Source of the DNA: Durusdinium trenchii
Lineage: Eukaryota; Sar; Dinophyceae; Suessiales; Symbiodiniaceae
Length of the DNA stretch: 64,000 bases
Reading direction: 5' to 3'
Assembly: GCA_963970005.1 (NCBI GenBank)
Contig: CAXAMN010008535.1
Span: forward strand, 106,597 to 170,596
Every line of letters starts with the position of its first letter. Position 1 is the stretch's first letter. The translations under genes and the position numbers were made by a program. The notes beneath the pieces were generated by a model. It was not told where the DNA came from and searched no databases. It was given only the letters and a program-made list of their open reading frames with translations. This document shows positions 34,180 to 47,089 of the stretch, piece after piece.

Positions 34180-37100
34180 AAACCTTGAGCATGTCACTGT
34201 CCTGCCTCCAGGCTTCTTGCAAGTGGAACCCACTGGACGAAAGGAAACTGCTGAGATTCACTGGGGAATTTGGGGAAGTTGGTGTTGTTTGTTTGCCTTG
34301 CCATTTCTGTCCTTTTCTTTTGCCGGTGCAGCTGAGGTATTTCAGCAATTCTTGACTTCTACACCCGAAGAGTCGAATGACCACGGTGATCTGGATTGAT
34401 CTGGCATACACCACACACCACGCTAAGAAAATCAACACAGAATCTAGGATTTGAAGCGGCGAGTAGTTCAGAACTGTTCAAGCTGGTTCAAACAATTTCA
34501 GTGCCTCAGTATGGTTGTAGAAGCGGCCGTAGGCTTGACGCAACTAAACAAAGTAGGCTAGAACGTGGAAGCTGCGTTGTTCACAGACTTACTAGATTCA
34601 GGAGCGTTTAGACAATGCATGAAAATACCGATACTTAAAGCTTTGCCAAGATAGCTATAGTTATACATACATGCAGTATTACATTAATTATACAGTAAAT
34701 TACACCAATTGCCAATACATCTGGTAGGTGCATAGTTGTGCATAGCATGTTTGATAAGCTGCAAAGCTTCATGTGCCTTGATGCAAAAAGGTGTGCCCCT
34801 CTTTCTGGACTCGATATTTTTGTGTGCCTCAACAGATGAGCCTGAGAAGCCTGACAACAACATGTATGATGATGATATGCATATTATATTGTATATTGCA
34901 TATATATATATGGTGATAAACATTTACTTTTTTGTTGCAGTCATTGAGACAAGCGCAAGTCTGCAGTTCGGTTTATTTGGGTAATACCATGAAAGGTGCA
35001 GGTGGCCAGTGGAGGCGAAGAATGCAGCGCCCCTAGTCACTTCAACTCACATCGTGCAAGCACAAGATCTTGTCCGAAGCAGGTGTGCAATGCAAAGAAC
35101 CTCGGGACCTGCGATCCCCAACACCTACAAGACTCACCCAGAGATCACAAAGATCATGTAATCCTAAAGAGGACTTGTCAGCTTAGTTTGCAGCAAACTG
35201 CCTGGAGGGTTTCCCACACGATGTCCATGGGCAGGACTTCATTCATCAAGGTAGACTCAGGTAGACTTTTGGGTCATGGCTCTCAAATATTTGTGTCCTT
35301 TGTGCAAGAATACCTGAACATGTGGGAATCTCTAAGCAAAGACATCGGCTCCAGAAAGCAACGCATAGGTGAATGTACCTTGTTGGATCACTCCTGACAG
35401 GGGCCACCTCCACAACTGCTGGAAGGCCTGGGTTGCTTTCGGATGTTGTCTCGCACAAAAGGTTCATTTATACATATCAGCCTTGGACCTTTAGCATTCC
35501 ACCTAGAATCCCGGCATCAACCGAGTCAACGAAGCCACTGGCTGCTAGCAAGTGGATCGTTTTGCACACACCCGAAGGGGCATATTCTATGGGTTAGAAC
35601 AAGAGGTCATGCCGACTCCTGGAGTATAGTTTTTCTTGTGGCAATAGACTATAGACTGGTTTGCATCGATTGAAATGTCACTAGAACTTATTGAGTGAAG
35701 TACTGCGAACACCGCGAACACCCTTTGTTGTGCATGTTTTTTTCGGGTTGGCATGGCATTGTTGCTGATATGCGTGTCATTGAATGTTTACGCGTACGGT
35801 CTCGACACTTTAAGATCTATAGTTGTGTTCCACCACAATTGAGTTCACCCCCCAGCAGCTAGCATTTGGCCTACGTAATAGTATAGGATTGTGATACTGT
35901 AGAAGGCGCTGCCTCATGCAGCTGCATGCTGTTGTAGAGCGTTCCCAATGACCATCCCATGACCTTTGGTCCATGGTCTGCGGCTCAGAAGTCCTCGCCC
36001 AAAGGCAGCAAGCCTTGAGCTGGCTTCCGAAGGCACAGCTTTGCCCCACTTTTGTGATGGTCCGAATCAAAAACAATCGTGGAGGCTTCTGATGTGTGAT
36101 TGAGCAAGAAAGGTTGGGGTTGCTGCAGTGACAATGCTGAGCCATTCGTGGGATTTAGTGAACATAAATGTCTGTGTGTGTGCTTTGTGTTTGGCGGAGA
36201 GAAATAGGGCACTTACCAAGCAGCCCAACCTGTACTTTGTCCGTTTCATATTATATAATAGGCACTATGCATGGGTGTAGCTGATTTAGTAGCTTTCCAT
36301 TGTTGGGCGGTTGGTTCGACTGTCCTCGACTGTTTTGGGTTGTCATTGTTCGTAACATCCAAATGACGTGTATGGCAGTGTATGGATGGTAGAAGACAGC
36401 GGAGAAACGACTGGATGCTGCTCAACGCAATTGGAATAGTAGAATTGCCATTGAAGCGGAACTTGAGTTTCTCTAAATTTCCGCCTCTGGTGACTTGATC
36501 TTCCCTGTTTGCTCCCACAAACTGTCGTGTTTTGAGGTCCGGGATGCCTTCGACCTTTGAGATCCTTTGAGCATATGAATATATATGGCATATCAAAATT
36601 TGATTTTGCCTCGTTCACGGCAATTGATTGAAGAAGGTTCAAGGACTTGGATTAATTATGTTGAATTGGGCCAGACTAGGGTGGAAGGGCCAGTGATAAA
36701 GAAACATGTTAATTTGGTGCTTTCACGAAATCAGGAACATGTGTGTTGCTTACTGCAGCTCGTGCAGTTGTACTGGAGAAACTCACTGTGGCAACCACAT
36801 AATGTTGTACACAAAAATATCATTGCTTGATTTGGCCTCCACACCAACAATACTCAAGAGGAGAAAGGGCGCAGAGATCTCCCAAACAATAGACCAGTTT
36901 GAGGCTTTGATTGCAGATGAGATGTGACGATGCAGTGTTTCACTTTGCAAGGCTCCGCTGCTAGATGCCTTTGCACCAAAGCCACTGCTGCCAGGCCGGA
37001 GGACACCGCCACACTGGATGTATTGAAGTTATGGTATAAGTAATTGAAGTATATATATATATATATCAATAGACAGGAAGTTGATTGCACAATAGTTCTT

Positions 37101-37200
37101 TTGAATGGATCTTTTTTGTATCGGAATTCAACAAGATGCAGCTCAACATCGTTCAACAACCTGAAGTGGCAGGGTTATATCCTACTTGTTCATGTTTTTG

Positions 37201-37349
37201 AGGCGTCCTGGATGCTGCCATCAAGACCAGCAGCGGCGGAAAGACCATCGGCCTTGCAGTGGAAGAAGTCTTGGATTGGCTGAATGAGGTGGGGCCAGCA
37301 GCTAATCGGACAGATTGCATGAGGTTGATGAGGTCATGCTGCCCGTGAT
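37201..37349 (+). CDS. Possible exon, unknown protein
   Basis: The + strand is open and coding-like: DAAIKTSSGGKTIGLAVEEV, then WLNEVGPAANRT and a stop. No family recognised and no neighbouring exon linked. Confidence 0.3.
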
Positions 37350-40300
37350 ACGGCCAGACTTGCATAGAGGTTTAAACGGTCCATGGCTTTACCTGCATGA
37401 GGCATATCTTAGAACAATGCATTGTTTGAATGGTGACCTGAGCTGATTTCCAGACATGCCTAAAGATGTTTGTAGCTTTGCTGTAATTGGTCAGCTCCAC
37501 AGCTGAAACCAGTGCTGAAACAAATGGCGTCGTGTCAGCTTGGTTTCAAAACAAATGAGCCAAATCTTTTCATGTGGACAGCGCATGGGCTTCGACAGAG
37601 GAAGCCCTGACCGAAGCCGCAGCATCCAGCTTGTCGGAGTTCAAACCTCAGGTTGTGGATTCTGTGGTTGTTGTAGTCGAGGTTCGTGGCCGGGGAGGTG
37701 TAGCTGTCCGTGGGTTTGTTGTTGAGTATTGTTGATGATTCTGTGCTGCTATATTTACTTATATATTTACTTGTACTTGAATTATTTGCTGTTGTGATGG
37801 GTGTCATGGCCATACGGGCCCCCCGGAGGCGTGCAGTTTTACTTGTTTCACGTTTGTTGACCTACATGTTGACTGTTCTGTCATGTTTGTTGACCAACAT
37901 GTTGATGCGCAGTTACATAGTGGGGGGCGGGAGGGCGGGGACAAGTGACGTTCGTTCGTGCCTTCGTTAGCTTATGGAGTGCACCACAGTACGTCGTGGA
38001 CACCGCAGCAGCATGGAGCAGGGGACCGCGTCACCGGTGACTCCACCTGCCCCTGCGGCCGCGTCGCATGATGCCCGACACTTGGGCGCAAGCAAGAGGT
38101 TGGCAGGCTTTATTTCCCAGCTGGCTTGAAACTTGTTGCAGCTGGTGCTCGGCCGATGCAAGAAAGTTGTGCAGAGATATATAGTCCGCTCAGGGCTCCT
38201 TGACTGTGAAGCACGTCAAGCATGTGAAGAGCCAATGGACGAAGCGCGCCAGGCTAGGGAATAGGGTCTACCAGTGGATCTACCGCCACAAAGAGCGCAA
38301 ACCTTGAAGGCAGAAAATATGATGCGAGTACACGTTTTTGGGGAATGTCACAACACGAAATCTGCATTTTGTGTGGGCCTGTCCACACGAACACGGGGGG
38401 CCCGATTGGACGTGAAACCTTGTGATGTGGCAGTGGAGGGGGAGGAGAAGGAGACAAGGCTGACTGATGGTAGCTGGTGACTGACGGTACCTTCTCAAAA
38501 GGAAGTGTCCTTGTGTAACTTGTACTCATGCCTATATATGCATGGATAGATGGTACATGTGATTTACTAACTCACTGCAATGAAGCCAAATCAATGACAA
38601 TACGTCAAACACCATTGTAAAACTATTACGAGGACTATAACAGCTATAGGCTATATAACTATACTTTTTAGACAGCAACGACGTCGACGACGACTTCGAT
38701 GGCGTTTACTTCTACTTCCACTCCAACTTCAACTCCTTGAAGGGACTATTCAGAGAAGGCCATTTGCATGTGTTTTGGGGTGCTTAGTTTTGTCGGCAGC
38801 AGACCTCCCTGACACTTGGAACCCTATTCTGAATGAATATGGTCCTAGTAGTAATGCCCTTTGCTTTTAACGTCCTTGCTCCTAATAATAGGGCCAACTC
38901 CTTGCTCCTAGTAGCGATGCCCTTTGCTCCTAGTAGCGTCCTTGCCGGTAAGCCTTGCTTTTGAGACGTCAAGCCCCAAGGTTGCAAGCTCAGGAGGAGC
39001 AGCTATTGCAGCAGGCGAGGTGATTTTATTGGTGGGAAAGACGGATGATAAATGAAGTGATCGGTTTCGAAAGATCAAGAGCGAAACTCATCCAAAAACA
39101 CGGGTTTATTGAGACTGTTGAACAACGCCAGGAACTTTGTGCATTTTCTTGGTGTTCACCCGGGGATACCTGGGGTTGGCCACGGGTGGGTAGTGTTTTT
39201 TGACCATCCTACAGTTTGGTTGCCATTGAATCTATAGAGCATTTGGTGCTTGTCAAATCGAATTTACCCCTTGACAGAGGACCAGCGTTGCATATGTCGC
39301 ACATCAACTTCTATAAAACTGTAACCAGGCCTTTCTTACGTTGTTTCCTGGCATGAGAGGCTTTGGCAGCTTCTGCAGGCTCGGATGTCCTGACGTCCTG
39401 CCACTTGAATCTCAACAATTCGAGTGAAGTGCCCAGAGCATTTTGCAATTCCTGCAGAATCCGCTGTCAATACTGTACACCTATGCAATTGTACAGGCAC
39501 AGATAGTTTCGGGGTATGCCGGGTATGCCAATATGCCAACTGTTCAACTCGTGTGTTCTCCTGTTCATTGCGATGCTGGACAATCCAGCATCCAAGTTGA
39601 CGTGTCGTCCTTTGTTTGGCAGGTGAGAGCTTAAGCCTGGAAGAGAGGCGCACTGAGATGTCCAGTTCCCATTTTTGCGTCATGGATGTTTGAACACCAT
39701 GAAGAACTTAGACTTGAGAAGGCATTTGAGGAAGATAGGTGAAGGACCGAAGTTGCTATTCCAATTTTCCTCCCAGTAAACTCCATGTCATGCACAGATA
39801 GCCAAACGTTGGCGACGGGGGATCCCTATTTCCAGAATAGGCTCACAAGACTAGAACAAATGTTTAAACTTAAGCGACGCTGGTGCAGGGGAATTTCGTT
39901 TCTCAATAAAACCATGATTCCAGGCAAGAAGCACACTTGGCCCTAGGCATGTACATGGATGCAACACACCCTGTCTCAGCATCGAAGAAGCAAACCTGCG
40001 CAGGGCATGTTTAGTGTTGTTCCCCAGAGATGCATCATGTCCGATTGTATTTGGCTCAAACAATAGGTTTGCAAAGCTGTTTTGAAATAGCTGGAGCACT
40101 TGCTCTCGTAACTTGCTTAGTGGAAGTTCTTAACTTCCTTGCAACAAAAGCAATGGGCGTGAAGAAAACTACTTTCAGAGATGATGGCGGGAGGGTCTCA
40201 GGCCAGAGGACATGGAAAGACAAACTATATCACCATGTTTGAAACGGGCCAAGGGGCAAGTTTGTTTCAGACCTGATGATTTATTCGTGTGTTTGCCTTT

Positions 40301-41419
40301 TCTTTTGCTTGCTGCTGTAGAGTCGACAATGCTGAACTCATGAGATTGAATGTTCATATTGGGCGAAACATCATCCAATGACTTCGGTAGAAACATGTCA
40401 AATATCGGAATTCTGGCATGTGGTATTTCTTCATGAACATCTATAGCTGCACACGGCACAGCTTGGCCAGGTGGCACAATCTTTAAATCATGCTTGGGAA
40501 TTTTGGGTGGCTTGATTTGCATCGGTGCAGTCTCCGGCTCTGGATGGTATATGAGCTATTCTACTGCACAAGCATCGCTGGAGACAGCTGGAGGCCTCGA
40601 GGAGTGTGACATAGGGAGATTGCAAGCTTGCTCTAAACACCCGGAACTGTCTACAGTATCCATTTGCCAGCTACGCAGGTGAGTTTATGGCAAATATTCC
40701 GCTCTATGTGGAGTCAAGCCTTAAGCACCTGGATCAGTCTTTCAGCAATCTTTGGATGGTACCCAACACAAAAGAGACAGAAGATGTTTTGACATGAAAA
40801 CAATTAGAGACTCTATTTGCGTTTGTTTGCTAAGGCATCGCTTGGATCCAATTCGCTTTCATTTGAAAGCAGGACTGAGCATGCTGAATACCAGAGGTGT
40901 GGATGTGGCCACCTGGGACGGGATCTACCAAATTCGGAAACTTGAAAAAATTGCTATTGATGTCCGACTGGTTTCAGAAATTCTAATATAATATAGCCTA
41001 CTAAAGTTCCACGGGCTCAGGAACTACACGACCCCATTCTTGCAGAACTTTTTCGGTGACACCAAGTGTTGCTTGTCAAGCTTTTGGCGACCGCTGGAAA
41101 CTATGTGGGAAAGCCAGGAATTGCGGAAGCACCGTGAAAGCACTTCTTTTCTCCCTTTGAGTTGTTTTTTGCCTTCGAAAGCATATTTATCACACATATT
41201 CTTGGCTTTAGACGTCCGCAAAGAGCGAAGGGATCAGGCCGGCCAGAGAGAATGTGGATCCTCCACGGCTTGCAAGGGCCTGCCTCAGCAGGTGTAGCTT
41301 GGCTTTCAGGCACTCCAACAATTCTCTAGACTCTAGGCACTCTAGGCACTCTAGGCTCTACGCAGAGGCGGACTTGGGCCCACATCCATTTTCTTCGTGC
41401 ATCTCTTTCTCTTGTGTTC
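37350..41419. other. No supported gene; one repeat block
   Basis: Open frames of 60-115 codons on both strands without motifs. The CTAGTAGC repeat lies at 38,845-38,948. The 40,860-40,990 + strand segment is weakly coding-like. Confidence 0.3.
38845..38948 (+). repeat. CTAGTAGCGTCCTTG-type dispersed minisatellite
   Basis: Units GTCCTAGTAGTAATGCCCTTTGC, CTCCTAGTAGCGATGCCC and CTCCTAGTAGCGTCCTTG, very close to the block at 8814. Confidence 0.8.
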
Positions 41420-44400
41420 CTTTAGAAGGCCCCTATGTAAAGAAAGTGTTCGAGGTGGCCATATCCATGACCGGCAACTCGAAGAACGTGTCGTCACAAG
41501 ACACAAGAGCTTCAGAGCAATCGGGCGCTGTTTCCTTGACGTGTGATTGCAGCAATCCAAACTTGGACTTTGTTTGTTGTCCTTGGCCATGAACCTTGAC
41601 GACAATGTAACCGTGTCCCCTCGGCAACCTCACCACCTGGGACATAGGTTGTATCCATTGGATTTCTCGATATTGACTTTGGTATAGTGCATGAACAGAT
41701 ACACCTACCATAGAGGCATGCAGAAAATCAACCCGTGGTGCACTTTGGACTCATATTTGTGAAGACGCTACACGCTCATCACTCATGCTCCTTTCTCAGA
41801 TACGGATCAATGGCGACAGGGTCTTGCTCCACATTCAGGTGACCCATGGTGACCCTATTGTCAAGACTACCGGCTTAATGACTCCACTGAGGTTGCTATG
41901 GCGTGGCAGTGAACATGGGTTTCGATAAGGCAGACGTGGAGCCCTATGGCGGTTGGCAAGGCTTTCTCGATGCCCATCCTGGCAGCTGGGGCGACGACCG
42001 CATGGTGGGAGATGTCGTGTTGATGGACAAGGAGCCGTTTTGATCGCATTGCATGGCCGAACCGTCCGAACCCGCTGATGTTGCCAACAATGACTATCTA
42101 CTGAAATCATGAGATATACGTCGGGAGGAAAAAGCATTTTTTCCTTCTGACCAGGTCTTGTAACACGTATAATATGTGGATCAGCCGCGGTCGAATTAAG
42201 CAGCCCATTTTGCGTGGCCAGTGTGGGACGTTGTTCAGTTATCACCCTTTGTTAAACTTACTGTACAAGAATTATACAGCTTTGGAGGGAGGAAGTTGAA
42301 CAGTGTGAGGTGACAAAAGTGTTTGCAGGATTCCACGAGGAAAGGATTGGCAATTTGGAACTTTCAAGAAGAAAAGCATATAGAGCATGAATTCAGGAGG
42401 CTTTGGAAAATATCTGAGAATATACATCCCTTGGACCCAATATGCGTTTCTTATTTATTATTGTTTCCATGCTCGTGTTAATTTGCTGCAAGGTTATACT
42501 TACTTGTGGGACAGAACCAGCGTCCGAGACCAGCTGATACAGAGTCCAGGACGCAGATGGCAACCCCACCGTGGTTGGAGTTGAGATTCTGGGCTGCGTT
42601 GGACCGTCGGTTCAGCTCAATGTGTCGCTAAGCCACTGTTCCATCTCCTTTTGTACCAAACATGGACCTGATTGGTCGTGAATGAAACCCCAATGGTTGT
42701 GAGTCGCAACCTCTCGCATAATTTGATATAATTTGTTTGATGTTACTATTACTATGTCATATTATGTCCATTTCGAGAACGCTGGCCGTTACAAGCTGCG
42801 AGAGTGGAGTTTGAATCCAACAAATGAATCTTGAGCGTTTTTTTCCATGACATTCTCTTGTAGTTTTCATTGTACTTTTTAACCTGGACCTTACACGTCC
42901 ACGTCGCAGTAAGAAGAGGATGGTAATTTGTTTCGGTTCGGGTTGAGGACCGAATTTACCAACGGCTCCAACACCAACTCTTGGATTGCCCGGCCCCTGG
43001 ATGACGTCAAATACTTGCCCTTAGTGAGCAAAAGCGAAGGGGCGAACTTCGGCCCGGCCCGAATGGCATGGCTGGATATCACCTGGAAAACCGCCCCTCG
43101 GCCAATGACTGCACGAATTTGAAGCATCATGTTGCAGAAAGCCTTGCCTGTCGAGTTGTCTCATTGTCGGATCCCTTGTCGTGGACGGTCGGGTACATTG
43201 GCAGGACTTGCAACCCTTCCAATTTAGTTTCACTCCCATTATCATGTGGGACATTACGAAGCCCAATTGCTTGAAGACACATGGCATCGTGCCGCTGTAC
43301 GAGAATACCCGCGTGCCAACGGACGCAGAATATGAGCAGTTTTTGGCTGGGAATCCTCCTTGGAGTCTTGGCAGCCAAGAAAGAGGTATACAGTATTCAG
43401 GCTTGCAGCCAATGGGCATCAATGGGCTTTCCCTTCAAGACATGGTGTTAAGTTTGGTGACCCAACCTATTCCCCGACTCACACCCGCAGTGGCTAGAAA
43501 TCTAGTCACAATCACTCAGTTCCAAGGTTCATCAAGAAACTCCCATTGGGTTTAAAACTTCTGGGGTCCCCAAAAGCAATTGTATCCGACTTGGGCCGTA
43601 ACGTCCTAGGAACCCGGGACGTCGTGTTGGTGCTTGGCTAATTGGCTTCAAGCTTTGGTTCCTCTCGGAGCACTTGGCCTCGATGAACCTCAAGGCGACG
43701 GTCAAATTGTCAAAGGTTTGAGGTTGTTCGCCACCAATCAGAATTCAATTGCATGACTTGTTTTGCCATGATGCAGAACCTGCGACCGTACCGCAGGGCG
43801 GCTTTATCTATTTGGTGGAGAGGAGACGCGTTGGAGATGCCAATGTTGGAAGTTCGAAGGGTGAATCGACATTTGTTGAGAGTATTTGCTTGGCTTTAAG
43901 CAATATCGAGCAAGCCTTCGGGCTTCGGGAAGCTTGCACAGGAATGACAGTGGGGGGAAACAAGTCAGCAGATTGACTACAAGGACGAAAGTTAAGTCCT
44001 CTATCTATATACTTCACACTTCACCCTTGCACGGGTTTGTAGATTTCAGCTGATTTCAGTGTGTTTTCAATCCACTCAGACAACTAAAGGCAGCAAGCTT
44101 ATGACAAATTGTGAAGGCCATCATGCCAAAGATCAGGAAATCTCAAGACCGCCTCCCACTATTCCACTATTGCTACATAGTTGTTCTGAGAAGCATCTTG
44201 AAACCGGATGAATGGGCAGCTCACCAGGAGTACGGGTGTGTTCGTGGCATCGTCAGACATCACTGTGCAATCTTTGGCTCCTGATGCCAACGGGCAGATG
44301 ACTGTCAAGCTCAGTGCGATGGCTTTGATCAGTGAGTCCAAGTCATGACATGTTTGTACAACTTGGTATAATAGTACAGTATAGCAACTTGTTGGTGACA

Positions 44401-45125
44401 GCGAAAGCACGGCAAGCCGGTTTGAAGAATTATCTGACAGTAACTAGGAAACCAAAGGCCCAAGATGAAAATTAGGTCTTTAGACCATAATGTTGACGGC
44501 CCGCTGGCTCCAGGATCAGTAAACCAACTAGGAATACTCGAGCCTTTCTTGGTCAGAAGAGGCAAGAACATGCTTTTTGTGGTGAGTGCCGAGTGCGACC
44601 AGGTCCCAAAGATGTTGATCATCCAGCGATCAGTGGATCGGCTGTTGTGGTTGCACCGACCAATGAGTGGAGCAACATCACACAAGAGCTCAAGCAGGTG
44701 GAAGTCAATGGGCGACAAGAATTTTGGTAAAAACTCTGCCAGTACAATCTTTGCGTCATTTGGTTTGACCAAAGACTGCTTGTGGACCCTTCTCCCAGTC
44801 AGGCAAAAAAATCAACGTTTCAAGAGCAACATTTGTTCCGGGGTCTTGGGTACGGAAACCCCCAGCAAAGTAACCTGACTTATTGTAGTCTACAGAATAG
44901 CAATAAGGCCCATTTCATTCAGCTCCCGTCCTTTGGCCGTAAGGAGTTTATGCTGACCTTCTTGTTTTCCTACTACAACCTGGAGCTTCAAGGCGTTTAC
45001 ATGGTCCCTCGCAGTGTGGTGCTCTCTGAATTGGATGAAATGGCCACGCGGGATGCCTTCACCAGTATCGTGTTGAACACTGTCTTTTCAGGCCAGATCG
45101 GTACTGGGGTCAATAAAGGAATTTG
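41420..45125 (+). CDS. Possible multi-exon gene of unknown function
   Basis: Several + strand segments look coding: 41,425-41,590 (GPYVKKVFEVAISMTGNSKN), 42,928-43,122 (NSWIARPLDDVKYLPLVSK), about 43,195-43,376 (MWDITKPNCLKTHGIVPLYE), about 44,215-44,345 (VQSLAPDANGQMTVKLSAM) and 44,595-44,730 (AVVVAPTNEWSNITQELKQ, ending before GTAAAA). I recognise no domain and could not confirm that they share a transcript. They may be exons of one extracellular-type protein or of several genes. Confidence 0.3.
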
Positions 45126-45249
45126 AGTACGTGGAAAGGATTAAAGTGTTGGCAAAATGGTTACCTGAAGAAAGATCTCGCTGCACATCTACAACCACTC
45201 CTACACGCTACGGCTACAACTCGATTTATATAATTGCAACTAGACCACT

Positions 45250-45381
45250 CCTGCTTCTACTGCTGTTCCTGCCACTGATATTGCTGCAACCACAGCTTTT
45301 GCTGCTGCGGCGGCGGCGGCGGCGCTGCTGCTCCTGCTCCTGCTCCTCCTCCTCCTCCTCCTACTACTACTACTGCTACTG

Positions 45382-45414
<33 letters not shown>

Positions 45415-45462
45415 CACTGCCGCTGCCTGTGCGACTACGACTACCACTACTCACTACTCCTA
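45250..45462. repeat. Trinucleotide microsatellite (CTG/GCG/CTC/CTA)n
   Basis: Successive runs of CTG, GGC, CTC and CTA/ACT triplets. The open frames on both strands here encode only homopolymeric Leu, Arg, Ser or Thr tracts. Confidence 0.9.
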
Positions 45463-47089
45463 AGTAGTGCTATCACTGGACCTTTGCCTTTGGTGTATTG
45501 GCAAATTGACTGAAGGGCCGGGAGCAAAGCACGTGATTTGCAATTCCAATGCTGCCACTTGCTCGGTCAGGTATACTCATGACTGGTGTCCTCGTGATTG
45601 GCTATCAAGCATTCAAACGGCTTGCAAAGATTGCCCAGGACACTTTGCACAGACAAACCTGGTTTTGATGCTTTTTGCTGGAGCTACGACGGGTGTAGTG
45701 CTACTACTAGGTTACGGCTACCAGTACATCTACTTGCTTGCTTGACTCCACTATCCCCACTCCCTTCTACCCATTTGAGAAAAATATAGCAAAATCATGC
45801 AAAAATCATACCCACCCCATCCGATCCCACCCCCCTCGTTAAAAGACTCCGGTAGAGTTTCTTGATAGGGGTCCCCCAAATGGGGGTTTGCGAGTGGGGA
45901 GACTACAGCAATATAGTAAAAACCTGCCAATGAACCGTCTCCCTCCCTTGTTGACCAAGGAGCAGAGGCGAGCGCTGCATGTGAAGGTGCAGGATGGTTT
46001 GGCCTGCGCCAGTGAGATTGCCTACCCCATCGTTCTGGTGTGCGCCAGAGACTTCTTGACACTAAGTGATTCCGATGTCCGTTCTTGTTACCTGGCTGGA
46101 GTGCTGAGCTTGACCTTTTAGGTTCCCAAGATCTGTGAGTTCGAAGTGCTGTACCATGCGGGAATAAAGTCTGATTCCGCAACTGCAGAGGATTCCGCGA
46201 TTAGGCTTCCGAAACTGGGATTCCGCCACTGCATCGGGGTTCCGCAACCTGGAATTCCGCAACTGTCAGGATTCCAAAACTGGGAGTTTGCACCTGTTTG
46301 GATTCCGCAACTGTCAGGATTCTGCAACAGTTCGAGCAGCAACCACAGGCCCCAAGCATCCAAGAAAATGCAAAAACGGGCGGGGTCGGTGGGTGGGGGG
46401 GGGGCGATTGCCAGCGTTGAAATTGCAAACCAGGCCACAACCTCAGGCCGACTCAGGCCCGAAGCATCCAAGTGACAGCAAGCGCAAGCCACGTGCCTGG
46501 ATGCCGCAACTGGGCTTCCGCCACCGCTGGGATTCCGCAACTCTCTTGACTCCGCAATTGTTTGGACTCCGCAACTGGGATTCGAGCAGCAACCACAGGC
46601 CCGAAGCATCCGGATGGGACTCTCAGTTTTAGAACACCACTTTCAGAAACCTAGTTTCAGAATACCAATTGCAGAATCCAAGTTTCAGAACCCTAGGCCC
46701 TTCAGAATCCGACCGATTAGTTTCTGAATCCGGCTCTACCATGCGGTGTCTTTTCCTTTACCTTTGTCAAGAGGACAGAAGGGACAGCAGTGTTTTGGTT
46801 CGACTTTGATCGATGCCGTCGCCTGAGGCCACGAAGGCTTGCGACTGAAAGGCTTGCTGAAGTTCTTGGACACCAAGGAATTGCTTTCAGGATTCAAGAG
46901 GCTGGTTTGCAGGGTTGTTTTCACCAAGACTACAGGGTAGTTGTGGAAGCACTATATTATTATGAGAGTCAATTGCATATTGTGCACGGATACATAAGAT
47001 AGATTGTTTAAGATATAATATAGTCCACTTGTTTCATGAATTTGCATACGTTGCTGTATCTCTTGAAACCCTTTCCAGCTTCTTGCCAG
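45463..47089. other. Spacer upstream of the TIR/HET-like gene
   Basis: A + strand segment at 45,930-46,080 (PPLLTKEQRRALHVKVQDGL) may be an upstream exon, but no junction was found. The minisatellite at 46,170-46,735 fills much of the rest. Confidence 0.3.
46170..46735. repeat. Degenerate GATTCCGCAACTG minisatellite
   Basis: More than ten imperfect copies of GGATTCCGCAACTG. A flanking block GAGCAGCAACCACAGGCCC(C/G)AAGCATCC appears at about 46,335 and 46,585. From 46,625 the motif shifts to TTTCAGAA(C/T) with a similar period. Confidence 0.8.

Larger units (their letters stand above)
32640..37200. other. Sparse stretch with repeats, no supported gene
   Basis: Contains the GCGATTG cluster (33,060-33,520) and a (GTT)n tract (34,150-34,179). 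Minus-strand open frames near 32,710-32,930 and 33,522-33,803, and a + strand one near 34,990-35,160, have no recognised motif or linked exons. Confidence 0.35.

Noticed and set aside
45131-45463. Frames of poly-Leu/Arg/Thr on + and poly-Ser/Gly/Ala on -
   Set aside because: Products of the trinucleotide microsatellite.
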